64,000 nt of DNA from Brienomyrus brachyistius (Eukaryota > Chordata > Actinopteri > Osteoglossiformes > Mormyridae), in assembly GCF_023856365.1 (NCBI RefSeq), contig NC_064549.1, positions 12,301,249 to 12,365,248 on the forward strand, in the 5' to 3' direction. The position numbers and the translations under genes were made by a program. The notes beneath the pieces are model-generated. The model was not told the DNA's origin. It did not search any database and was given only the letters and a program-made list of their open reading frames with translations. Positions 1 to 9,871 of this stretch are shown here, one piece after another (positions within the stretch are counted from its first letter, which is position 1; every line of letters starts with the position of its first letter).

Positions 1-16
1 AAGCCCCACCACCACC

Positions 17-757
17 TCACACCAATCCACCCAGGGCTGTAGATGAACAAACTTCAAATAAATTTGATGTTAATACAAACCGCATCAACTTGTGGTTTGT
101 GTCCACATGTACCAGAGACAAGGGCCCTGGTTCAGAGTACATTCTGGGTACAACACAGCCAAGACTTGACAACCTTGATATGATGCCCATGGAATCAACC
201 CTATGCATGGAGGCTGCAACTCTTCTCCACCGAACCCTGTAGCCCACTGACTGCAGCCTCCCTCTGACCTTTCTGTAGCCTGCATTTGGTAGATCATTCT
301 TGACAGAAGAAACCAAATTGTCAAGTTCCTCATCACTGATGGAATTATATGTGTCCCTAACACAGAGCTCATACTCTTTCATTCTTCTTAATATTGTTCT
401 TCTTGAAACACCCATCAGTGTGGCTATGCAAGGCACAGGAAGTTGAGTAGGGAACATTTCTTTCAAACGTTGTTCTTCAATCAAAATCTTGGGTCGTCCA
501 TTGGTGGCAGTGACTTCCTGTGTGACACATGGGGCCGGACATTCCAGATATGCCCTCGCAAGGTCAAAGAGCTCCTGCAAAGCCAGGGTGATAGCAGGAG
601 GTACTTCAATGTGATTAGACGGGGCCTGCAGAAGATACAGCTCCTGATGACAAAGGAACTCCAGGTAATCCAAATTTAGTGGAGTCGCGCTGAATCCCAT
701 TTCTATTTTATGCAGAAGACTTTTGAGAAGGTGGTATCTGAGCTGTTTACAGAACAA
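17..757 (-). mobile_element. Integrase-core transposon-derived ORF, 3' decayed
   Basis: This 246-codon open frame resembles the metazoan integrase-core (rve/DDE) family that is abundant in fish genomes. A helix-turn-helix-like segment (GVSRRTILRRMKEY) lies near residues 114-128. A family-typical stretch SMHRVDSMGIISRL follows, and then PGPLSLVHVDTNHKL, which contains the Asp expected as the first acidic catalytic residue. Immediately after this the similarity stops, the frame carries unrelated residues and it terminates, so the rest of the catalytic core is absent or out of frame. The element may continue past the left edge. I infer a non-functional copy; a host-domesticated gene cannot be excluded from this fragment. 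Family assignment is from memory of the motifs, not from a search. Confidence 0.6.
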
Positions 758-993
758 ATTATAGTTAATGAGGTGTCAAGATCTTGTCTCTGATCCACAC
801 ACTAGGCCTACCATTCAAAAGTATTAATTGTGAAAATGAAATGTTTTTGTTTTGTGAGGTGCTTGTTCATGTATGATGATGTAGTGGCTGCTCTGTTTGA
901 CCGTGGTAAACCTTTTCACAAACAATATAAGTGAAGAAGTATGACATTAGATCTAAGGACCAGAGTCAAATAAAGTTAAATAAAATCCATCAA

Positions 994-1060
994 AAACACT
1001 TACTCAGTGGAGATTCCAATATAGCAGGCAGACAACTTTATAGCTTTAATAATGAGTGTA
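994..1060. repeat. Dispersed repeat end, copy 1
   Basis: About 55 bases here, including acacttactc, ggtggagatt-like sequence and tagcaggcagacaactt, recur in reverse complement at 17262-17340. The shared block is probably one end of a DNA transposon. It lies between the two transposon-type ORFs at 17-757 and 1156-1794, so it may belong to the element that carried one of them. Confidence 0.5.
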
Positions 1061-1155
1061 TTTAGCAGCTACAAGGACACGAGCGCATAGAGAGGATGGG
1101 TCACATCCATTATTCTCTGTTAGACCCGGCGGCCTACAACTGATACTGTATACGG

Positions 1156-1794
1156 ATGAAAGATAACTGTTTAACCCTCTGTTTAACACGTTATACGTAC
1201 AGTAAGCACATGAGAGAGTGCAGTGAAATTGAGAGGGCTTCTGATTTTTTAAGAAATCGTTTGAAAACCACATATGGAGTTAACAGGAAAAACAAATTGG
1301 TAGACTTTCCATCATTTCACCTAATCAAACTAACTCCTCGGGATATAATTCTAGATATAGTTCTAGCGGGAGTAGCACCACTAGAAATAAAAAATGCGTT
1401 GAAACATCTTGTGCTGTCAGGGCAGCTTGACCTTGACACATTCAATAGTGCATCACTAGGATACTCATATGCAGATGATGTCCAAGACAAGCCAAGTCCT
1501 ATTACTGTCACAACGTTGTTATCAAATGACAACAAATTGAAGCAATCTTCTGGTCAGATGTTTGTGCTCCTCAAGATTTTACCATTTATATTAGACAGTT
1601 GTAAAAGAAATGCATACATTCAAGCCCTTACTGAATTAATACAGATAGTGCAGATCCTGTTCGCACCAGTAATTTCTCTTGCAACTATATCTCAAGTCCC
1701 TCATCAAAAATCACTTAGCTTTAGCGTAGAGGGGATGGGTTTTCAGCACTTGAGCGCACACACGCGCGTGGTTCGACTTTTGGCACTAATTTAA
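1156..1794 (+). mobile_element. Transposon-type ORF, degraded
   Basis: A 212-codon open frame. Residues about 55-130 (IILDIVLAGVAPLEIKNALK and downstream SASLGYSYADD) look like a decayed version of a conserved block seen in uncharacterised transposon-associated proteins of fish and cnidarians, where the consensus is close to HDxLEGVAPLEIK. The conserved His-Asp-x-Leu-Glu is already altered here (LDIVLAG), so the copy is probably inactive. The last 35 codons read into low-similarity DNA that contains the 98-bp-spaced direct repeat. The exact transposon superfamily is not recognised. Confidence 0.45.
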
Positions 1795-1895
1795 CGCCGA
1801 GCGAGTCCTGTGCAATCGCGATTGCGTAGTGAGCATGGATTTTCTGCTCGCGAGCGTGGTTTTCATGCGCGCGACTTTTGGCACTAATTTAATGC
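1775..1895 (+). repeat. Short imperfect direct repeat
   Basis: The string gacttttggcactaattt, preceded by cgcgcg-type sequence, occurs at about 1775 and again at about 1873, roughly 98 bases apart. It lies at the 3' edge of the transposon-type ORF and is probably transposon-internal or subterminal sequence. Confidence 0.5.
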
Positions 1896-1940
1896 CATAC
1901 GGTCGTAGGTCTGATTCGTAGTTCCTAGGAAGCTGACAAG

Positions 1941-2056
1941 AACCTCGAATGTATGGCTTGATGCAGAGGTCAGTGTCTTATCTTCTCAACCAAACCCAAT
2001 CGATGGATGGCGACGTCTCCTTGAGTGCCTCTTACCTGGAGATCTATAATGAGCAG
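1941..2056 (+). pseudogene. Isolated kinesin motor-domain exon
   Basis: The plus-strand frame through this block reads YGLMQRSVSYLLNQTQ, then MDGDVSLSASYLEIYNEQ. SYLEIYNEQ is a hallmark of the kinesin motor domain (the strand and helix before the VRDLL segment). A splice-like AG lies just before the block, and a GT follows directly after the Gln codon, at the place where the next residues would be VRDLL. The overall look is KIF12-like, but the paralogue is uncertain. I see no neighbouring kinesin exons within several kilobases, so this is either a captured or duplicated exon or part of a gene with very long introns. Confidence 0.55.
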
Positions 2057-3125
2057 GTGGTCATCTGGCCTGCCTCTTGTGCCATATGACAGTACTTTAC
2101 TCTGTATGTGAAAAAGTTCAGCAGTAATTTATATACTTGGTCCTTACAAAACATCCTCAGGAACAACTGTAGTGTATGATTCATTAGGCTTTTGTAGGCT
2201 GTGTAAGGAAAAGGCTTGACGTGACTTAATGTACTGTAATAGATTTTCCTTGCCACTAGAGGGCGATATTTAAACCTCGGTAAACAACAGGTTAACCGCC
2301 TTTAATTATACCCTGCTCTTGTCCAGTAGGTTAGATTACTACACTCAAAATCAGGCAAACTGAGGCAATAACAATACTTTATTATTCAATTAGTAAATTA
2401 ATCAATGGGCTCATGTTGGATGCCTCGCAGCACACAATTCCCCCGCACACACTGAGGGCGTCTGATAAAACAGCACACGTGAAATAAGTTAGGTTACGCT
2501 CTCAAAGCAATAAATCATTCCAGCTCATCACAGCACGGCACCAATAAGAAAGTCTACACAGCAATCAACATCGCAATCCTGACCAGGAAGATACACACGT
2601 GATAAAAGACAGACTTCCCATTAAAACCTCAGTCTCATTATCTCCAGGTGAGTGAATGCAGCAGTCTCTGTCAATTAACCCCCCCCCCTTTCCAAAACAG
2701 TCTGTAGTGGTACTTGATCACAGTAAAAAATCTGCCACCAATAATCACCAAATTACTCACACACATATACGGTCATAAGACTTTCACCTGACAAATAAAT
2801 CAAAACCGAAATACTAGGATTATGGACTTTATACTCTTTTCCTTGCCTGTGCCATGTTATGCTATCACAGAAAAAACAAGACACAAGCAGGATTCACCAA
2901 AAACTAAAGGATAAAATAAAACCTTAAATCAAACAGGAGAGACAGTCCAAAGTCCAGCCTTGTTCCATGACTGGAAGGGTGTCAACTTTTAAGCTGCTCA
3001 AACAACCCATTGAGCTACATAGCAGGCCAGGGAATAAGGACTCCCTGTCATTACACAAATAAATCACTCCAGGTAATAGCAGACGCTATAGCAGAGGAGT
3101 CAGATCAGGAGACAAGCAAGAGAGA
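2057..3125. other. AT-rich region, no gene seen
   Basis: No convincing coding exon, tRNA or inverted-repeat element is visible. The sequence has the look of old transposon-derived intergenic DNA. A run of nine C residues sits near 2681. Confidence 0.5.
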
Positions 3126-3129
3126 GAGT

Positions 3130-3415
3130 GAGCTGGGGCATTAGGGGCAGCAGCTGCAGAAGCTGAGGCAGTTGGGGCATTAGGTGTAGGAGCAGTAGTA
3201 GGAATAGTGGGTGTAGCTGTGGGGGTTTTGGCTGCAGCAGGAGCTACAGGAGGGAGGTTGAAGGAGCCAAAGCTACAGCCAGAGCAGACAGTGTAGGAGA
3301 GGCTGCAAAAAATGCAGCTGAAGCTGTGGCAGAGATATCAGGAAAAACTGCAAAAGAAACTTGGGAATTAGGGCTGACAAAAGCAAAGGAAACACCTTAT
3401 AAAAAACTGTAATAG
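3130..3415 (+). pseudogene. Ala/Gly-rich reading frame with frameshift
   Basis: One frame reads about 55 codons of Ala/Gly/Val (for example GALGVGAVVGIVGVAVGVL), a glycine-zipper-like hydrophobic stretch. A second frame continues the theme as EGAKATARADSVGEAAKNAA and on to a stop at about 3411, suggesting one ancestral coding sequence broken by a small indel. Upstream and downstream frames are closed by stops. The protein family is not recognised; chance composition in a GCA/GGA-rich repeat is an alternative. Confidence 0.25.
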
Positions 3416-3699
3416 ATCTAATGTAAGGGAGCATCAGCTTCTGTGACAGATGTAAGTAAATAGCTGCTACATTAATTAGATGCAAGGAAAGAGCCGCTTC
3501 ATTGATTAAGCTGCAAGCAGGCAGGATTATCTACTGTGACAGAAGTGTGGGGAGCCACACAAGTTAGTGAGACCTGGAGAATAAGCTGACACACAGCTTC
3601 AGCAGCGACTCTGCCAAGACGGGATGACTCCTCCCAGCATGAATGCGATCAACTGTGATCAAATGCTGCACGGGAATCGGGGGGGTTTTTAACCCGTCA

Positions 3700-4990
3700 T
3701 CCTACCCACATATTTACATACATGGGCTTACCAACTGGGGGCCATCAAGAATAATTTACTGTAAGAAGCAATGATTATAGCAAAATAATACTGGTAAAAT
3801 ATTTCTTCTCAAAATATTATTAGTCATGTAATTAATGTCATATAATATTACAATATTTTGTGAAATGAAAATCTATACTTTTCTTCAACACAAAGTGCAG
3901 CTTCTATCCTGAGCACAATCCACCTTATTACTGAACAGCTTATTGAGCCCCTGGTCCTGGTATCACTTTTCAGTCATTTCAAGTAAACATCATGTGTGTT
4001 GTATTTGTATGAGGAAACCAATCCTATCAACATCAATAACTGAAATAAACACACAGTGATTCAAACTTCAGCACTTTTCAATTTTGTTTTGTCTTTCAAG
4101 AAAAGCTGCAGCATCAAATCTGGCCCGTTCTGATCGGCTTGCCGCTTTTGCCCAAAAACAAATGCTGGTGTTATCAAAAACTGTATCATAGAGCCATATT
4201 CCAGATTTATTACAGCTAATCACATCTCGGCACTCCGAGGAACCTCTCCTTATATATCCCTCCTTCCCACTCATCCCTCAAATATTGTCACATTTGTGTT
4301 TTTTCACACTCACACCATCTTCATCTTGCTCTGGCTGCATGGCGTCCATATGCACGGCAAATTATTTTAGTCTTATCTTGTATAATAGGACATAACTATC
4401 AAATTCAATGTTTATCTTTTCACATCTGAACACAACTCATGAACCTGAAGGGATCATTTGCAACCAACCCCTCCGCGGAACACTGGCCACGGACCGGGGT
4501 GGGAATCCCCAAGCTGGAAGGCGGTGCTGCTTCATGTTCACATGAGCTAGCTGGCTAGTTAGGATGTATTCAGAATGTACCGTACTACAACTATAAAGGA
4601 TGTAATGTGATATAGCAAAACAATTGCTAACTGACAGTGCACGTTAGCATTACTTTAAATGACAACTTTACCTGGTACTTACCAGAAGAGTGGCTTATAC
4701 GTTAGCCCACTGACAGCAGGCAGCACGTTCTTCAGTAATATACCAGAGTTAAACTTACAGAAACTTTCAACACAAACATTGGCAGCCATTGACTCATAGG
4801 TGGTAGTAAAGCTGAAATGACTGTGTTAAAATAAGGCAACACTTTTTTTAGTCTTACTTCCTCCCCTTCCTCTGTCCTTGCTCATTGATGTTCAGGAGAG
4901 TGCAAAACACATTAACGATGCAAGGATTTTCAAACCAAGACAGACACAACACTGAAGAGACGACAAAGACACAGTTTAATATTAAGTATA
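3700..4990. other. Intergenic, no gene seen
   Basis: Low coding potential on both strands. Only short open frames occur here. A short GC-rich block near 4466-4530 (ccgcggaacactgg and following) is reminiscent of a transposon fragment but cannot be classified. Confidence 0.45.
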
Positions 4991-4996
4991 TGTTTT

Positions 4997-5582
4997 ACTC
5001 TTAACTCTACTCTTAACTCTACTCTTAACTCTACTCTTAACTCTACTCTTAACTCTACTCTTAACTCTACTCTTAACTCTACTCTTAACTCTACTCTTAA
5101 CTCTACTCTTAACTCTACTCTTAACTCTACTCTTAACTCTACTCTTAACTCTACTCTTAACTCTACTCTTAACTCTACTCTTAACTCTACTCTTAACTCT
5201 ACTCTTAACTCTACTCTTAACTCTACTCTTAACTCTACTCTTAACTCTACTCTTAACTCTACTCTTAACTCTACTCTTAACTCTACTCTTAACTCTACTC
5301 TTAACTCTACTCTTAACTCTACTCTTAACTCTACTCTTAACTCTACTCTTAACTCTACTCTTAACTCTACTCTTAACTCTACTCTTAACTCTACTCTTAA
5401 CTCTACTCTTAACTCTACTCTTAACTCTACTCTTAACTCTACTCTTAACTCTACTCTTAACTCTACTCTTAACTCTACTCTTAACTCTACTCTTAACTCT
5501 ACTCTTAACTCTACTCTTAACTCTACTCTTAACTCTACTCTTAACTCTACTCTTAACTCTACTCTTAACTCTACTCTTAACT
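4997..5582. repeat. 12-bp minisatellite, about 49 copies
   Basis: The unit actcttaactct repeats about 49 times with no interruption that I can see. Because 12 is a multiple of three, one minus-strand frame is open throughout and would encode a long Lys-Ser-Arg-Val repeat; another minus frame and two plus frames are also open. The open frames follow from the repeat length and are not evidence of a protein. The uniformity suggests recent expansion or gene-conversion-like homogenisation. Confidence 0.97.
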
Positions 5583-5597
5583 ACACAATACCAACAC

Positions 5598-5867
5598 TTA
5601 AAGGATATCTCTATTAATCCTCCGTCCTCTGCCATAGCCCACAAGCCCATCGATCGGGGTCAAGAGCTGTTCGATGGATGGCCGAGGCTGGTCTCTCTTC
5701 GGTCGCCGAATAAGTGTGCCGTTGCGCTCCATTTCTTGCTTCTTGCGTTCCAGGTATTCCAAACGGGACCTCATACGGAAGCCGCCCGATTCCTCCTGGG
5801 GGGGTGGCCTGGTCCTCCCGGTGCAAGGTTGAATCCTCTGGCCGAAGTCATTTGTTGACGTTACAGG
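5598..5867 (-). CDS. Unidentified terminal exon-like ORF
   Basis: On the minus strand a frame begins after a pyrimidine-rich tract ending in CAG (5868-5870; an alternative AG lies at 5874) and runs 89 codons to a TAA at 5598-5600. The middle (GFRMRSRLEYLERKKQEMER) predicts a charged amphipathic helix. The end (LLTPIDGLVGYGRGRRINR) is basic and glycine-rich. Composition and splice-like context look like a genuine last exon, with the minisatellite starting in its 3' flank. I do not recognise the family. Candidate upstream coding sequence near 5950-6010 could supply a donor, but the join is not certain. It may belong to a host gene or to a transposon. Confidence 0.35.
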   Translation of the reverse strand, partial: PVTSTNDFGQRIQPCTGRTRPPPQEESGGFRMRSRLEYLERKKQEMERNGTLIRRPKRDQPRPSIEQLLTPIDGLVGYGRGRRINRDIL

Positions 5868-5875
5868 CTGGGGCT

Positions 5876-7600
5876 GTGGGACAAGGAAAGGGTATTAAAG
5901 GTATATCCTTTAGCTATCCTAGCCCCCTTCCCCACAGGTTACCCACCAACTGGATACACACCACCAACTGAGGGATCAAATACTTGAATTCATCTCCACT
6001 TAGCCAATCCTCAGCAAAATTCAACCAGCAAGGGAACAGATAGACGGACCGCAACCCCACCGCCAGAGTGTGCAACACAGCAACTCAGTAAATAATCACC
6101 AGCACCCCATTCACAGAAGCACAGCAACCCAGAAATAGTCCTAATCCACACTCGGGTGCATGCAAAACACCCCTCCAAGCAGCGGCGTACACGATTCCGT
6201 TCAGCCCCCATCCCTTACCACGCCATATTGCACGAGCCCAACTAATCCTCCTAAACACACAGAACTTTAAAAAAGGCACTTCCCCATCTTCAACGAGAGC
6301 CACCCACGGGGTCTGGTCAGCTAACTCGCAGATAGTTTTGCCAGAGTCCACAAAGCACGGCTGTGAACCAAATCCTCCCCACAATAAAAATGGCCCGACA
6401 CGCCGGCAACAGTGTCGCACTAATGAATCCACAAGGCATATACCTACATTTCCCCCACTAACTATCTTCACCGGCGGCGATCCTACTGACCGCAACCGGC
6501 GCCATTCGATCACTCCCGCTGTCGCAGACGTTTCCCTCTTATCACCTCACTCAGCTGCATGTCCCTCCACCGCTGACCACAGGTGAACCCAATAATTAAT
6601 TTGCCCGCATCAAGTCGAACTCCGCCCCCTTCCTTATAACTCTGGGACGGTCTCATCAATTCACCACAATATAGGTCATTTTATACTCTAACTCAAGTGT
6701 TCTAATAAAGTCTCTTAATCTAAGGCTTTACCTTCTGCATGTCGCACGTCCTCTGTGCAAAACGGGGCTTCTCCGTATCTCCTTCCTCGGTTATTACTTT
6801 CAGTCTTATTTTAATTCTTATTTCAATCTTGAGCACTTTCAAGTCTTTTCCCTCCATTTTCTAATAAGCTGTTCAAAAGACAACCGCGCTCGAAAGACGT
6901 TGGAGAAAAGAGGTACATGCGATTCAAAAGTAATCAAGCTGTTGTCACGGACGCCTATTCGTATCATGACAGACAATACGATGTTATGCAGGTCGTCGGC
7001 GACTTTCGACCGCGATCGGCTCCCACTGACAGGTCGTATGTCCGATTCGGCCGTAAGCAGGGTTGCCAACGCTGACGCATCTCGCGTGACATTCACGCTT
7101 TCAAACTGAAACGCGCACAGCAAGAAATCTTACGGCGAATCTCCATTAATCCATTTTAAAGCTAAAAATTGGTTGCAGTTTCACAACCCTACACACTATT
7201 TACAAGGTGATAAGACTGTTCTATACATGTAAATACGTGTTTAGTCTCGAATTGGTCAACCAGCTGACCAAAGTTGGCAACCCAGCGTAAGTCGGCCCCT
7301 TATTTCCTATGCAAAAATGATCATATACAGGGGGCACATAATGGTATGAAAGTATTTATTTGCTGTCTAAAGCTATACGCGATGCAATGTCTTGTAGTAT
7401 TTATTTTATGTGCATTCGCGCTGACAAGAAATCACTGTGCATTTTGGCCTTCATGCCGCGAAAGTACAATTTAGCCACATGAATGTTAAAATGCACGGTC
7501 ATTTTTTTTGTCATAACAGCGTGAACATATATAAAATAAGTACGCATTTGCGCTGCTACAACAAGGAGTTGCCGCGCGTGTACAGGGAATGCGTAGGGGA
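5876..7600. other. CpG-rich region of unknown nature
   Basis: CpG density is visibly higher than in the surrounding intergenic DNA, for example at 6390-6530 and 6880-7090. Several overlapping open frames occur on both strands, the longest at 6085-6513 on the minus strand, but none shows a recognisable domain. It could be the promoter-proximal part of the gene ending at 5598, or a young unmethylated transposon. Confidence 0.35.
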
Positions 7601-7604
7601 GACC

Positions 7605-7825
7605 GGGTATGGTTGTAACACTTTTTGCTTTATCTCCTATAACTAACTGAGTTTTTGAGCTAGAGTCTTTAAATTTTCATATAAAGTACCGACATTTGTT
7701 TGCTACAAACTGCACCAAATCAAACCTCTGCTAGAATACGACAGAGCTCGTGAGTTCATAACAAATACATGGTGCACTACCGTGTAGCTTGTAACACTTG
7801 CTGGGGTAAGTTGTAACAGTTAGAC
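7605..7825. repeat. TTGTAACA-bearing repeat, possible transposon fragment
   Basis: The motif ttgtaacac occurs near 7613 and its near-copies near 7790 and 7811 (ggggtaagttgtaaca). Spaced copies of such a motif bracket about 200 bases and look like subterminal repeats of a small element. Boundaries are not resolved. Confidence 0.3.
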
Positions 7826-8148
7826 AAACGAAGCAAAAACACTGGCCACACCGTGCTGTATCCTGCAAAAAGACCGCACACGCTCACTGCAGCCTGCAGT
7901 GTCTCCATCATCTGCTGCCGTTAGCTGCCATCAGCCCCCTGCACAGACGCCGTGCTGTGAGTGTCTGCATGTCAGGACACAGGAGTATTACAGTTATGAT
8001 CTGGGTCACATAGCACCCAGACACCAAACTGTTTGACATTTTACTAGAATGATTAAGGTGCTGTTTCTGAGAGTATCAATATTCTGCCTGCTATCCTAAT
8101 GTAATTTAACAGGTAAGTTCTGCTTTTAAGTGGACTATGTGTGTGTGT

Positions 8149-8390
8149 GGTGGGGATAAAAACCTGTTACTTTGACCATGTGAGGACATTTTTCCAGTTC
8201 CTACAATGGAAAACTCAATGTTATAAAAAATCTGTCAATGCAATTGATGAACTAAAGTACCAAAAGTCCCGTATTACTTATGGTTCAGGTTAGGGCTGGG
8301 TAGGGGTTAAGGTTGTCATAGTGAGGATTACGGTTTTGACAATAGCAATGAATGGAGAGTCCCCACAAAGATATGAATACAAATGCATTG
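8149..8390 (+). mobile_element. Small MITE-like element, copy 1
   Basis: Contains the family core ggttagggctggg, ggttaaggttgtcatag, then aatgaatggagagtcccc, shared with copies near 45.3-46.0, 46.7, 55.2 and 55.6 kb. This copy is diverged at its ends. It is flanked on both sides by GT-rich sequence. Confidence 0.6.
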
Positions 8391-8414
8391 ATATCTATGT
8401 GTCTGTGTGTGTTT

Positions 8415-8742
8415 CCCTAACATTTATAACACTCCCCAGCCTGAGCGATGCCCTCCTGTGCCCCTAACATTTATAACACTCCCCAGCCTGAGCGATGCCC
8501 TCCTGTGCCCCTAACATTTATAACACTCCCCAGCCTGTGCGATGCCCTCCTGTGCCCCTAACATTTATAACACTCCCCAGCCTGAGCGATGCCCTCCTGT
8601 GCCCCTAACATTTATAACACTCCCCAGCCTTTGCGATGCACTCCTGTGCCCCTAACATTTATAACACTCCCCAGCCTGTGCCATGCCCTTCTATGTCCTT
8701 ATCATTTACAACAACTTCCCAACCTGTGTGATACCTGTGTAA
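8415..8742. repeat. 47-bp minisatellite, about 6.5 copies
   Basis: Copies start at 8418, 8465, 8512, 8559, 8606 and 8653 with a constant 47-base period (core cctaacatttataacactcc, then gcgatgccctcctgtgc). The last partial copy from about 8697 is diverged. Single-base differences distinguish the internal copies. Confidence 0.95.
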
Positions 8743-9871
8743 TTAAGCAATTCAAGTGAAATTTCCCTCCCAGTGGCTGAGAAATACACAATAAATTTTT
8801 ACTGACCTTCACGACTGGTCAGGACTGCTGTAAGATTTGATGCACCTTTCATCTCTGCCATACCTCTGTTTTGCCAGTTGGTGGCACTGCCTCCTCTCTG
8901 GGCCCTGCAGGCTGTTGCCTGTGGGGAGAAATATCCAGCCCAAACTGAAATCCAGAGTGAGCCTCCCAGTCAGAGCGCAGGACTTCATGGACGGAGGAGG
9001 TGAGATAGCCTCTCCAAATATCAGCAATCAGAATATTTAGGAGGTTATATGTATGTTTAACATTACGTGTGTTTAACACCACATGAGCATTTATGCACAC
9101 GTATGCTTAATGTGACGTGTGTGTTTATGCACATGTATGTTTCACGCGACGTGTGCTGTGTGTGCCCAGCTCAGGGACAGAGAGCAGGGGCCACGTTCAG
9201 CATTTCCCGGCTCTGAGGGACAGCAGGGCCCTCTGGGGTCAGCCTGTGGAGTCCCATCGAGGTGCTCCCTAGTGCCCCCCCATCTCGGCACTGAGCAAAG
9301 GAGCCACAACTTGCTGAAAAGTGCAGTGATGTTTCAGTCATAACAGCTTGCAGCCTAAAAGATTATCATTTTGAATGTCTCGGCCATGCAGAAGAGCTCC
9401 TGAAATATTGCTCTTAAAATGTAATGTTCATGTTTTTGCATTGCGTTGAACTCACTTGGTCCCTGCATAGATCAACCATAAATGCAAAATGACTCTGGCT
9501 AAAGAACCTCTGGCCTCTGTTATCATCCAGAGCAGCAGATTCAGATCTGATTGACTGGAAAAAGAGCAGCAGCTTCCAGGGAGGAAGGCTGGCCGTCACC
9601 CCTAAAGACAATCATGGGAAGCCGCCAGGTTTGGCCAGATTTGATCACACGACTATGAGCGCATGTTCACTAGCCACCACAGTAAAATGCAGATAATACC
9701 TTTTTATTCTCTGTAGTTCATTTTCCAAAATGATTTCATTCATTTGTACATTTAGCTATGAAATATTAAAACATTTGGTTACATCACTTTTTACACTTTT
9801 GATTCATTGATGATTGGGGTCAGATTGTCTGCTTTCTCTCTGAGATCTGAATGAAATCAGTCCTTCTGTCT

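Noticed and set aside
4982..5650. 222-codon Lys-Ser-Arg-Val repeat protein
   Set aside because: A 12-bp tandem repeat is automatically open in several frames. There is no independent sign of coding.
6085..6513. 142-codon minus-strand frame as a gene
   Set aside because: No domain, no family resemblance and Cys/Trp/Gly composition typical of a shadow frame in GC-rich DNA.
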